From NCBI GenBank assembly GCA_036477795.1, contig JAZGDL010000032.1:1-46707 (forward strand): DNA of 46,707 nt. The letters run 5' to 3'. The DNA is from JAZGDL01 sp036477795 (GTDB lineage Bacteria > Planctomycetota > Phycisphaerae > UBA1845). Below are positions 7,427 through 16,300 of the stretch, piece by piece (position 1 is the first letter of the stretch; each line of letters opens with the position of its first letter). The notes beneath the pieces were generated by a model that was given only the letters and a program-made list of their open reading frames with translations, did no database searches and was not told where the DNA came from. Both the position numbers and the translations under genes were made by a program.

Positions 7427-8605
7427 ATGCTTCTGGTCAGCGACCTTGAACATGGCGGGGCCCAACGGCAAGTAGTGCAGTTGGCGCGAAGCTTGGACCG
7501 CTCGCGGTTCCATCCAGTGGTGTGCTGCTTGTCGGACCATGTGCCGTTAGCCTCGAACCTGCCCGACCCGGATCGCGACCTGGTGATTGTCAAGCGGGGA
7601 TGGCGTTTCGACGCCACGACGGTGTGGAAACTGGCGCGGGTGTTGAAGCAACGAAACATCTCCATCGTCCATGCGTTCCTGTTCGACGCCGAGGTCGCCG
7701 CCCGCTTGGGCGGCCGCCTGGCGCGGGTGCCGATCGTGATCGGTTCGGAGCGGAACTCCGACTATCAGCGATCGTTGATCCAGTCGATCTGCCTGCGCCT
7801 GACCCGCGGCATGTTCGACGCCGTGATCGCCAATTCGCGAGCTGGAAAGCGGTTTGTCATAGACACACAGGGTGTGGACGATGACAGGATTCATGTCGTT
7901 TACAACGGCGTCGATGTAAATGAATTTCGACCGTTCGATGCGAGCGAAACACGCAGGCGGCTGGGCATCGGTGAAGGTGAGCCGGTCGTGGGGATGGTCG
8001 CCAGCTACAAGCCGCAAAAGAACCATTTGATGTTCCTTCAGTGCGGGCGCCGCATCGCCAAGAGTATCGGAAACGTTCGCTTCTTGCTGGTCGGCGGGCA
8101 ACTGGGCAACGAAAGCGGCAAGACCGCTATCCTCAAGCCGGGCACCGGGATTCACAAGAACGTCGGCCAATACTACCAGCAGGTGATGCGAACCATGGGT
8201 GAGTTGGAATTGCGCGAACGTTGCGTGCTGGTTAAGGAGAGCGACGAGTTGCCCAGCTTGTACAATGTATGTGACGTAACGGTGCTGACCTCCCGCCACG
8301 AAGGCACGCCCAACGTCTTGCTGGAATCGATGGCCTGTGGCGTGCCGGTAGTGGCCACCAACGTGGCGGACAACGCGTTCGTGGTGCCGAGCGGCGAAGT
8401 CGGTTATCATGTCGATGTGGATGATGCGGATGGCATGGCAGAAAAGGTCTGTGGTCTGCTTTCAAGACACGAAGAGCGAAGGCGCATGGGGGCTGCGGCG
8501 CGCGCGTGGGTCGAGCGGCAGTTCTCCACGTCGGCGCTGGCGCGCAACACGGAAGCGGTTTACGCCGAGTTGCTGGCGGGCAAGAGGTCGCGCAGAGGAC
8601 ACTAA
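7427..8605 (+). CDS. GT4-family glycosyltransferase
   Basis: A cytoplasmic or membrane-associated GT-B enzyme that transfers a sugar from an activated nucleotide donor. The N-terminal Rossmann domain opens with MLLVSDLEHGGAQRQVVQLA, whose GGAQ loop is typical of GT4 enzymes. The C-terminal domain has the donor-site motif SRHEGTPNVLLESMACGVPVV, with the paired glutamates of the EX7E motif. The ORF continues upstream to a GTG at 7361, but that extension is only translated simple repeat (LIPNPQSSIRQP). The ATG at 7427 matches the usual start of the family, with GTG at 7424 as an alternative. Length is about 392 residues, normal for GT4. It is the first gene of the rightward polysaccharide operon; a 424-base repeat-rich gap follows. 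Confidence 0.85.
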   Translation: MLLVSDLEHGGAQRQVVQLARSLDRSRFHPVVCCLSDHVPLASNLPDPDRDLVIVKRGWRFDATTVWKLARVLKQRNISIVHAFLFDAEVAARLGGRLARVPIVIGSERNSDYQRSLIQSICLRLTRGMFDAVIANSRAGKRFVIDTQGVDDDRIHVVYNGVDVNEFRPFDASETRRRLGIGEGEPVVGMVASYKPQKNHLMFLQCGRRIAKSIGNVRFLLVGGQLGNESGKTAILKPGTGIHKNVGQYYQQVMRTMGELELRERCVLVKESDELPSLYNVCDVTVLTSRHEGTPNVLLESMACGVPVVATNVADNAFVVPSGEVGYHVDVDDADGMAEKVCGLLSRHEERRRMGAAARAWVERQFSTSALARNTEAVYAELLAGKRSRRGH

Positions 8606-9029
8606 TGTAGTGTCTCGGAGTTGGCGCATTCTTCGCGAACCGAGCCGCGACCGTGAGGGAGCGGTTCCGTCGGGGCGTAAGGTTTTCCCTCCCTTACGGT
8701 CGGGTCTCGGATAATTTGTCCCGAAACTCTCGATCTTGCTATCGGACGATCTCGGCTCATGGGGCCCATTGTGATTCGGGTGAGCAAAGATCGCAGCGAT
8801 CTTTTCCGATGTGGATACTCTGTGGTCGGATGATGGCGCTGTGGGACCGGCTTTCCAGCCGGTCAAACGACAGGCTGGAAAGCCTGTCCCACACTGGACA
8901 GCCTGTCCCACACTGGAAAGCCTGTCCCACACTGGTCGGCCTTGCACGGTGTTCTCTGGACACGCGGCCCGCCGCTAGTCATAATATCGGACGGGACGCA
9001 CATCGGGGTAAACGCGCTGTGTTTATAGA
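8606..9029. repeat. Intergenic block of large inverted repeats
   Basis: No gene is seen. Bases 8640-8710 are an AGCCGCGACCGT-family inverted repeat whose second arm ends CCTTACGGTCGGGTCTCGG. Bases 8841-8892 form a near-perfect hairpin, GTGGGACCGGCTTTCCAGCC against GGCTGGAAAGCCTGTCCCAC. They are followed by two more partial copies of the right arm in tandem (8893-8935). The same hairpin recurs at 38419-38470. The ATG of the sulfotransferase follows at 9030 without a strong Shine-Dalgarno sequence. Confidence 0.8.
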
Positions 9030-9935
9030 ATGACTCGGTTAGCCTACATCACCTCACCGAGCTATTCAGGCTCGACGCTGCTGACTGTACTGCTGGGTGC
9101 GCACGCGGACGTGGGCACCGTCGGAGAGATGAAGGCGCAGGCGATGGGAGACATCGAGACCTACCGCTGCTCCTGCGGTGAACTGATCACCGAATGCAGC
9201 TTCTGGAAACGTGTCAGGGAGGGCATGGAACGGCGCGGCCTTGAGTTTGACGTCGCGCAGTTCGGTTTGAGTTTCCGGATGCCGGACAACCGCGTGGTGG
9301 ATCGGGTCTTGTGTGCCGGGGTTCGGGGGCCGTTGTTTGAGATGGGCCGTCATCTATTAATCAATGGCTGGCCGGGCTGCAAAATGCGCGTTGCCAGCAC
9401 GTTGCGTCGCAATGAGGTCTTCGTGGAGGTGCTCGCCGAAATCTTCGGTTGCTCCGTGGTTGTGGACGGTTCCAAGGACCCCATCCGCTTGGCATACCTC
9501 CGCGAGAGCGACCGGTTTGACATAAGCGTGATCCATGTGACACGTGACGGCCGTGGTGTCGCCAACTCATTCAGGCGGCATGAGCGTTTTTCCATTGGTC
9601 GCGGCGGCGCTGAATTCGTCCGCGGCCACCGCGAGGCGGAGCGCGTGCTGGCCTTGCTGCCGAAGGACAGGACGATGCGTTTGATCTACGAGGAGCTCTG
9701 CGCGGACCCGAGCAAACGCATGAAGGAGGTGTATTCGTTTCTGGGGGTGGACCCCGCCGAGGGCCCGGCGGATTTGGGAGCATGTGAACAGCACATCATC
9801 GGCAACTCGATGCGGTTGCAGAAGCTGTCGGAGATTCGATGTGATGTGCGGTGGCAAGACGAGTTGAGCGAGCAGGATTTACAGGATTTTGAAAACGTCG
9901 CGGGAGAGCTCAATCGAGCGTTGGGGTACGCCTGA
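9030..9935 (+). CDS. Sulfotransferase (PAPS-dependent)
   Basis: A 301-residue P-loop-like sulfotransferase. Residues 9-18 (SPSYSGSTLL) form the 5'-phosphosulfate-binding loop that holds PAPS. Around residues 168-180, HVTRDGRGVANS matches the 3'-phosphate-binding motif with its conserved Arg and Ser. A small Cys cluster (CSCGELITECSFW, about residues 47-59) is common in bacterial members of this family and may stabilise structure. It transfers sulfate from PAPS to a hydroxyl group. Within this operon the natural acceptor is the growing polysaccharide or its lipid-linked precursor, which is inference from context. The next gene starts 11 bases after its stop. Confidence 0.87.
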   Translation: MTRLAYITSPSYSGSTLLTVLLGAHADVGTVGEMKAQAMGDIETYRCSCGELITECSFWKRVREGMERRGLEFDVAQFGLSFRMPDNRVVDRVLCAGVRGPLFEMGRHLLINGWPGCKMRVASTLRRNEVFVEVLAEIFGCSVVVDGSKDPIRLAYLRESDRFDISVIHVTRDGRGVANSFRRHERFSIGRGGAEFVRGHREAERVLALLPKDRTMRLIYEELCADPSKRMKEVYSFLGVDPAEGPADLGACEQHIIGNSMRLQKLSEIRCDVRWQDELSEQDLQDFENVAGELNRALGYA

Positions 9936-9946
9936 TTGCAGGATCG

Positions 9947-11131
9947 ATGGCCGGTGCTGAGCGATCACTTCGGGTTCTCATGGCGCTACCGGACCGCCGG
10001 GTGCGGGGTGGGCCGCCGTCGCATCTCTATCTGTTGCGTGACTCGTTGCGTGATTGCGGCGTCGACGTGCGGGGATTCACATTCGGCGGGCGAACGCACA
10101 CCGAAACCATGGCACAAAAAATCAGGCAGCGGCTCGCGGATTTGATCAGACTATCGATTCAGATTGCCCGCCTGCGTCCGGACCTGGTCCATCTGAACTC
10201 GGCCTTCGATCGAAACGGTTTGCTTCGCGACGTCTTTTTCGCCCCCATGTGCAAGCTGCTGGGGCGCAAGGTGGTCATGAAGTTTCATGGCAGCGAAGAG
10301 TCGCTGGCTTCAAACCGGCGAGTCCCGTGGCGGTGGATGACGCGTTTGCTGCTGCGCTCTTGTGACGCGGTTTGTGTGCTGTCGGAAGAGGAGCGTAGGT
10401 ACTTTGAGCGCGAACATTCCTACGGCTGTTACCACGTTGTGAAGAACGCGCTCGATTTCTCGCGCTATGAGGGGAATCATGATTTTCGTGGTCGCTACAA
10501 CATTCCGCGGGATCGTCCGCTGTTGTTGTTCATCGCCCGGTTCATAGAGCCCAAGGGCATTTTTGAGGTCATCCGGGCAATGCCGGAGATCCATAAGCGG
10601 CATGCGGTGTTCACCGCGTTCGTGGGTGATGGGCCGGTGCGGGCGGAAGCCGAGGCGTTGTGCCGCGCGATGGGTCTTTGGGCACACGTTATGTTCACCG
10701 GCTACATCCCGGAGGACGAGACCGTCGCGGCCTATTTGGGCAGCGACTTGCTGGTTTTTCCGACCTACCATTCCGAGGGCATGCCCATGGTTCTGTTCCA
10801 CGCCATGGCGGCTGGACTGCCGATCGTGACCACACGCATTCGGGCGGCGGCCGACTGGATGGTGGACGGGAAACACTGCCTCTTCGTACCACCCAAGAGT
10901 GTCCCGGATTTGGTGACTGCGACGATGAAGTTACTGGATTCGCCCGAGACTCGCGCGGCGATGGCCAAAGCGGGCAAGGAGTTGGTCCGCTCGTTTGACC
11001 GTGTGAGCGTGGCCCGTGAGTTTCTCGAACTTTACCAGAGCGTACTGCGCGACGGTCGTTCGGCTGGTGAATCTCAATGCGCTGACTCCGGCACGTCGGA
11101 AGAAGTGCAACCTGCCGCGAGGTGTCCGTGA
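9947..11131 (+). CDS. GT4-family glycosyltransferase
   Basis: A 394-residue GT-B enzyme. The N-terminal acceptor domain starts SLRVLMALPDRRVRGGPPSH, with a glycine-rich loop. The C-terminal donor domain has LLLFIARFIEPKG (the usual start of Glycos_transf_1), the acidic motif HSEGMPMVLFHAMAAGLPIV with two glutamate/histidine-type positions, and VDGKHCLFVPP. The first glutamate of EX7E is present, while the second position reads His/Ala (VLFHAM), a departure from the usual E; this is worth noting for activity. The gene begins 11 bases after the sulfotransferase and its 3' end overlaps the DUF362 start by 10 bases, so it is cotranscribed. It probably adds one sugar to the repeat unit. Confidence 0.85.
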   Translation: MAGAERSLRVLMALPDRRVRGGPPSHLYLLRDSLRDCGVDVRGFTFGGRTHTETMAQKIRQRLADLIRLSIQIARLRPDLVHLNSAFDRNGLLRDVFFAPMCKLLGRKVVMKFHGSEESLASNRRVPWRWMTRLLLRSCDAVCVLSEEERRYFEREHSYGCYHVVKNALDFSRYEGNHDFRGRYNIPRDRPLLLFIARFIEPKGIFEVIRAMPEIHKRHAVFTAFVGDGPVRAEAEALCRAMGLWAHVMFTGYIPEDETVAAYLGSDLLVFPTYHSEGMPMVLFHAMAAGLPIVTTRIRAAADWMVDGKHCLFVPPKSVPDLVTATMKLLDSPETRAAMAKAGKELVRSFDRVSVAREFLELYQSVLRDGRSAGESQCADSGTSEEVQPAARCP

Positions 11132-12666
11132 GTTCCGCGCCGCCAGAAGTGTTCTTAGCTCGTCCCAGGGTCGGCATCGCCGTCGGACCATCGTCCTACG
11201 CCGCGCAGGCGCCGTTCTCCCCATCCGAGCGGTATCCCGAATACCCGCACGCCGACGGCGCCGGGGAGTGTGGTTTGAACCATGCGTACGCATCGGTCCG
11301 CCGGGCGTTGCAGCTTTTGGGATGCGATGCACAGGGCTTCGGCTCGGCGGAATGGAACCCGCTGGGAGAAATACTTGGGCCTGGGGATTCGGTGGTGCTC
11401 AAGCCCAACTTCATCCGCGATTTTCGAGAGACGCATCCGGGCCACGCGGATTGCCTGATCACTCATGGATCCGTTATCCGCGCCGTGCTCGACTACGTGT
11501 ATATCGCGTTGAAAGGGCGTGGGCGCGTGGTTGTCGCCGACTCTCCGCAGAATGACGCGGATTTCCAGGCGATTCGCAGGATTGTCGGATTGGATGAAAT
11601 CCAGGACTTTTACAGTAACCTGGTTGGCTTTGAGATTGCGGTGCACGACTTGCGGCCGGAGCAGGCGAAGAAGATCGACGGTGTCATCGTCGGCCATGAA
11701 CGGCTTTCGGGGGACCCGGCCGGCTACGTGAAGGTCAACCTGGGATTGCGTTCAGCGTTCGCGCCCATCAATGACCTTTGTCACTTGCTTTACGGGTCCG
11801 AATACGACACCAGCGAACTGCATAGTCATCAACACGACGACGTCCACGAGTACCTGATCGCCAAGACCATCCTCGAGGCCGGCTGCGTCATCAGTCTGCC
11901 GAAGCTCAAGACGCACAAGAAGACCGGCATTACGATCAACATGAAGAATCTGGTGGGCATTAACGGTAACAAGAACTGGTTGCCTCATCATCGAGAGGGC
12001 ACGCCGGGCCAAGGTGGTGACCAGTTCGCCGATGACGGACTCAAACACCGGATGGAGCGCGTTACCCTGGCAGGCTTCAAGCGTGTGTTTCCGTTTCTGG
12101 GAGCGCTTCGGCCGGTTGTGGCTGGTCCCATCAAGGCATTGGGAAAGCGGGTATTCGGCGACACCAACACCGACACCATTCGCTCCGGCAATTGGTATGG
12201 CAATGATACCACCTGGCGTATGGTGATTGATCTGAACCGTATTCTGCAGTATGCCGATGTGTCGGGTACGCTGCACGATCGACCGGTCCGCCGATTCTTC
12301 AGTGTCGTGGATGGCATCGTTGCGGGCGAAGGGAATGGCCCGCTGGATCCGACACCAAAGGCGGTGGGGCTGGCAGTTGCGGGTTACAACCCGGTGGCGG
12401 TCGATCTGGCTTGTGTCCGATTGATGGGATTCGACTACCAGCGCCTGCCGGTGCTGCAGCAAGCACTGGATGAGCATCCGTTGCCGCTGGCGCCGTTCGC
12501 GCCGGACGACGTCGTGGTTGAATCGAATGACCAGCGGCTGTGCGGCCCGGTGCGGAACATCCGTGAATGGAACGAAGCGTTCGAACCGCACTTTGGCTGG
12601 AAAGGGCACGTGGAGGCGGGTAGCTGTAAACCGGCAGAGGAAGATCATACATCGTGTGTGGCATAG
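11122..12666 (+). CDS. DUF362-domain protein
   Basis: A 514-residue protein with a GTG start at 11122 (a second GTG at 11128), overlapping the previous gene. DUF362 hallmarks are visible: VVLKPNFIRDF near residue 92, THGSVIRAVLDYV, VVVADSPQ, SLPKLKTHKKTGITINMKN near residues 258-276 with LVGINGNKNWLPHH, and VVDGIVAGEGNGPLDPTPK near residues 394-412. There is no CxxCxxC ferredoxin cluster, unlike many family members. The biochemical role of DUF362 proteins is not settled. Members are found beside polysaccharide genes and iron-sulfur proteins. The tight packing between a GT4 and the AsnB-CapK fusion points to a role in modifying the polysaccharide or its precursor, which is inference. Its 3' end overlaps the fusion gene by 13 bases. 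Confidence 0.85.
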   Translation: MSVSSAPPEVFLARPRVGIAVGPSSYAAQAPFSPSERYPEYPHADGAGECGLNHAYASVRRALQLLGCDAQGFGSAEWNPLGEILGPGDSVVLKPNFIRDFRETHPGHADCLITHGSVIRAVLDYVYIALKGRGRVVVADSPQNDADFQAIRRIVGLDEIQDFYSNLVGFEIAVHDLRPEQAKKIDGVIVGHERLSGDPAGYVKVNLGLRSAFAPINDLCHLLYGSEYDTSELHSHQHDDVHEYLIAKTILEAGCVISLPKLKTHKKTGITINMKNLVGINGNKNWLPHHREGTPGQGGDQFADDGLKHRMERVTLAGFKRVFPFLGALRPVVAGPIKALGKRVFGDTNTDTIRSGNWYGNDTTWRMVIDLNRILQYADVSGTLHDRPVRRFFSVVDGIVAGEGNGPLDPTPKAVGLAVAGYNPVAVDLACVRLMGFDYQRLPVLQQALDEHPLPLAPFAPDDVVVESNDQRLCGPVRNIREWNEAFEPHFGWKGHVEAGSCKPAEEDHTSCVA

Positions 12667-15600
12667 CGGGATTCGTAGGTTTTGATGACCCGGCCTTGTT
12701 GCGGTCCATGTGTGCCGCGCTCGAGCATCGGGGACCGGACGACGAAGGGTTCTTTGAGGCTGCGGGTGTCGGTTTGGCGATGCGCCGGCTCTCCATCATC
12801 GATCTGGAAAGCGGAAGCCAACCGATCGCCAACGAATCGGGCGACGTCTGGGTGGTGTTCAACGGGGAGATCTATAACTACCAGGAGTTGACCTCCCGGC
12901 TCAAACAGCAGGGCCACTTGTTCACGACTTCCTCGGATACCGAAACCATCGTACACCTCTATGAAGAATATGGGCTTGATTTTGCCAAGCACCTTCGCGG
13001 CATGTTCGCGATCGCCATCTGGGATGTGAAGCGCCGGCGCCTGGTGCTCACCCGCGACCGCATTGGCGAAAAGCCGCTGCACTACGCACACAACGGCGAC
13101 CGGCTTATGTTTGGGTCCGAGATCAAGGTCATCCTTCGCTCCGGCCAATCACGATCGGTCAATCCACAGGCGGTGTGTAGCTTTTTGGCAGCCGGTTATG
13201 CTCCGGCGCCCGATACGTTCTTTGACGGGATCCACAAGCTTTCGCCGGGGACCATGCTTGTCTATGAGGATGGGCGGGCGGAAGTGCGGCCCTATTGGCA
13301 GCGTGGCATGCAGGATCGGTCATTACTGACCTTTGAAGAGGCGTCTGAGTCATTCAGCGAACTGCTCAGCGACACCGTCAAACTTTGTTTGAAGAGCGAC
13401 GTCGAGGTGGGGGCGTTCTTAAGCGGTGGCATTGATTCATCCGTTTTGGTGGCGTTGATGGCCAAGCACTCCGCGCGGGTTAAGACGTTTACCGTCGGAT
13501 ACCGTGGGGCAGCCACCGGCTTCAACGAGCTGCGGTACGCCAGTCGAATAGCCCGGGAGATTGGGACCGAGCACTACGAGCTCATCCTTAAACCTCAGTC
13601 CACGATCGACATGCTGCCTCGCATTTTATGGCATTTCGATGAGCCGCATGGGGAGCCCACTTCGATACTGGTCTATCTGCTATGCCAGTTTGCCCGCAAA
13701 CGCGTGAAAGTCACTGTTGGGGGCACCGGCGGTGACGAGATATTCCTCGGCTACCCCCGTCACAAGGCGATTCGCCTGCTGAGTTACTACAGATGGCTGC
13801 CGCAGGCGCTGCGCTCGGGGTTCGTCGAGCGGGTGGTGGCGCGGTGGCCGGAATCGACCAAAGGGAGCCGGTTTGCCAAGCGCGCCAAGCGATTTGTCAC
13901 CGGGGCTGACCTGCCGCCGGAAGAGGCCTATCTGAGTTGGGCAAGTCTTCTCAGTAGAGAAGTGCGGGCCCAGGTCGTTTCCGCCGACATTCAATCTCTA
14001 GCGAAGGATCCGACGGGTGAATCGTATTTGCGGGAGTATCTGACAGCCGAGGACCGGGGAGATCTGTTCGCGCGGGCCACCGACCTCGATGTGAATGGTT
14101 ACCTACCCGAATACCAGCTTGCTTACATGGACCGCATGAGCATGGCCCACGGGCTGGAGGTGCGTTCACCGCTCTGCGACTATGAACTTGTTGACTTTGT
14201 CACCTCGCTTTCACCATCGCATCGCCTGAAAGGCACGCATAGCAAGCACCTGCTGAAGATCGTCGCACGGCAGTGGATCCCCCGCTCGATTGCCGAGCGA
14301 CCGAAAGTAGGATTCGACTCTCCCATAGGCGAGTGGATCAAATCAGAGCTGCGCCAGTTCATGGTTGAGTTTCTGTCGCGCGAAAACATCGAGCGCTCCG
14401 GCTTGCTCAATTATGAAGGCGTACAGCAGGTTCTGGGCGATCACTTTTCGGGCCGGCGCGATTATTCGCTGCAACTGTGGAGTCTATTGGCACTGGAAGC
14501 CTGGTATCGTATGTACCTTGAGGATGGCGTGACGGACGGCAACACCTATTCGTTGAGCGACATGCGCGGCGCTTCCGCCGTCGCTACGTCACCCCATGGA
14601 CGGATTGGCGGCAACGGGAAAGGCCGGCACCTGTATGCGCCGCATTCCGGCGACAATAAGCGGTTCATCACACCGGCGCTTGGCTGGAACCGCAACAGGC
14701 TTTGGGAGAAGTCTCCGCGATTCGTGCGCGGGGTTCTTGGCCGGGCGTTCAGCGTTGTGCCTCAGAGGATTCTGTTCGGAAGGCGGTTCAGCCGATGTCT
14801 TGATTTCGTCGAACAGGCCCAGTGGTGGAGCGCCGAGGAATCGCGGGCACACCAACTCAAAGAGCTCCGCCACATCTGCCGGATTGCATACGATCGAGCC
14901 GGATTTTATAGGAGGGCCTTCGACCAAGTGGGATTTGATCCGCGGGCATTGAACTCGGTCGACGATCTGGCTCATCTTCCAGTGATCGACCGATCGGTGT
15001 TGCGCGAGCACGTCAACGAGATGTGTACCGTCCCAACAAACTCGCGTGGCGTAGACTTTGTGTCTACGGGTGGCACAGGCGGTGAGCCGCTCTACTTCTA
15101 TATGGGTGCTGATCGCTCAGCATATGAATATGCTTACCTGGTCAGCGGTTGGCGGCGCATCGGCTACGAACTGGACACGGCGATCGCCGTCTTCAGGGGG
15201 CGAGTGGTTCCTGAGAGGCGCGATGGCCTACGGCACGAGTATGACCCCCTGCTGCGCCACCACTATTACAGCAATTTCCACATGAGCGATTGCAACATGC
15301 TACGGTACCTCGATCATGTGCGCGGTATCGGCCCTTGTTTCTTGCACGTGTACCCTTCGGCGGTGGCCATGTTGGCCCGATTCATCCGGCGCCAACGCGT
15401 TGACCCGCCGGCCAACGTCCGTGGGATCATCGCGGAGTCGGAAGTGGTGTATCCGGAGCAGCGACGGTTTGTGGAAGACACCTTCGCCTGCAGGTACATG
15501 TCGTGCTACGGTCAGTCCGAAAAACTCGTGGCGGGCGCCGAATGTGAGCACTCTCCAGACTACCACATTTGGCCGACATATGGTTTCTTCGAGCTTATCG

Positions 15601-16085
15601 ATGAACATGGCAAGTCTGTGACCACGCCAGGTGAACGGGGTGAGATTGTGGGGACCGGCTTCGTCAACGCGGTGATGCCGTTCATTCGATACCGAACCGG
15701 CGACTACGCGACGTACGTCGGGGACCGGTGCGACGCATGTGGTCGGGAGCACGCGATTATCCGCGACATCCAGGGGCACCGCACGCAGGAAATCCTGGTG
15801 ACTGCGAACGGCTCGCAGATTTCCTGGACCGCGCTCAATATGCATGATAGGACTTTCATGGGCGTGAGGCGATTTCAGTTCCTGCAGGAGCGTCCTGGGT
15901 TTGCCATACTTCGCATTGTGGTGTCAAAGGACTTCGGTGTTGAAGACGAAGCTCGCATTCTTCAGAACCTGGGACGAAAACTCGACGGCCAAATCGAGAT
16001 TCGGATGCAACGTTGTGACGACATTCCGTTGTCGCCCCGGGGGAAGGCGGTTTACGTGGACCAGCGCATCAGCAACGTGACCTAG
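12654..16085 (+). CDS. Asparagine synthetase-CapK/PaaK-like adenylate-forming enzyme fusion
   Basis: A single uninterrupted 1143-codon frame with a GTG start at 12654, preceded by AGAGGA. Removal of Met exposes Cys2 (CGIAGF), the glutamine-amidotransferase nucleophile. RHRGPDDEG, FNGEIYNY and SSDTE complete the class II glutaminase domain. Residues of about 255-262 (LSGGIDSS) are the PP-loop of the synthetase domain, which adenylates a carboxylate, and AsnB-like sequence runs to about residue 620. After a linker of about 50-60 residues comes a second enzyme (about 690-1143) like CapK/phenylacetate-CoA ligase, with STGGTGGEP near 803 (phosphate loop), YGQSEK near 951 and RYRTGD near 1011. Together the halves could activate a carboxylate and supply ammonia for amide formation on a sugar or lipid. 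The reaction is inferred. AsnB and CapK are usually separate genes. Confidence 0.88.
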   Translation: MCGIAGFVGFDDPALLRSMCAALEHRGPDDEGFFEAAGVGLAMRRLSIIDLESGSQPIANESGDVWVVFNGEIYNYQELTSRLKQQGHLFTTSSDTETIVHLYEEYGLDFAKHLRGMFAIAIWDVKRRRLVLTRDRIGEKPLHYAHNGDRLMFGSEIKVILRSGQSRSVNPQAVCSFLAAGYAPAPDTFFDGIHKLSPGTMLVYEDGRAEVRPYWQRGMQDRSLLTFEEASESFSELLSDTVKLCLKSDVEVGAFLSGGIDSSVLVALMAKHSARVKTFTVGYRGAATGFNELRYASRIAREIGTEHYELILKPQSTIDMLPRILWHFDEPHGEPTSILVYLLCQFARKRVKVTVGGTGGDEIFLGYPRHKAIRLLSYYRWLPQALRSGFVERVVARWPESTKGSRFAKRAKRFVTGADLPPEEAYLSWASLLSREVRAQVVSADIQSLAKDPTGESYLREYLTAEDRGDLFARATDLDVNGYLPEYQLAYMDRMSMAHGLEVRSPLCDYELVDFVTSLSPSHRLKGTHSKHLLKIVARQWIPRSIAERPKVGFDSPIGEWIKSELRQFMVEFLSRENIERSGLLNYEGVQQVLGDHFSGRRDYSLQLWSLLALEAWYRMYLEDGVTDGNTYSLSDMRGASAVATSPHGRIGGNGKGRHLYAPHSGDNKRFITPALGWNRNRLWEKSPRFVRGVLGRAFSVVPQRILFGRRFSRCLDFVEQAQWWSAEESRAHQLKELRHICRIAYDRAGFYRRAFDQVGFDPRALNSVDDLAHLPVIDRSVLREHVNEMCTVPTNSRGVDFVSTGGTGGEPLYFYMGADRSAYEYAYLVSGWRRIGYELDTAIAVFRGRVVPERRDGLRHEYDPLLRHHYYSNFHMSDCNMLRYLDHVRGIGPCFLHVYPSAVAMLARFIRRQRVDPPANVRGIIAESEVVYPEQRRFVEDTFACRYMSCYGQSEKLVAGAECEHSPDYHIWPTYGFFELIDEHGKSVTTPGERGEIVGTGFVNAVMPFIRYRTGDYATYVGDRCDACGREHAIIRDIQGHRTQEILVTANGSQISWTALNMHDRTFMGVRRFQFLQERPGFAILRIVVSKDFGVEDEARILQNLGRKLDGQIEIRMQRCDDIPLSPRGKAVYVDQRISNVT

Positions 16086-16300
16086 GTAGTGTCCCTGCCG
16101 GGCCCCAAGGCCGGGTGCCAGGGGCGGCATCGATGTCCGCCGCTGGTTATGCTCGTCTTGGTGCGCGCGTGCGCGGCGCTGCATGGAGATCAAGCAGCTT
16201 TGTGCCGAAAAACGGGAAAGCGATGAGTGGTGCCGGAAAATGGGATTCTGTTGTCGTGGACGTCCGCTAGCAGCCAGGGCGCGCCAATTGGCATTATCGG
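16086..16300. other. Spacer without recognised feature
   Basis: A 215-base gap within the polysaccharide operon. I see no gene, strong hairpin with T-run or repeat-family member. The GT-C gene that follows starts at an ATG with no clear Shine-Dalgarno sequence, so an internal promoter could lie here but none can be named. Confidence 0.5.

Noticed and set aside
14690..16085. CapK-like domain considered as an NRPS adenylation domain
   Set aside because: No carrier-protein or condensation domain follows, and the motif set is of the PaaK/CapK kind.
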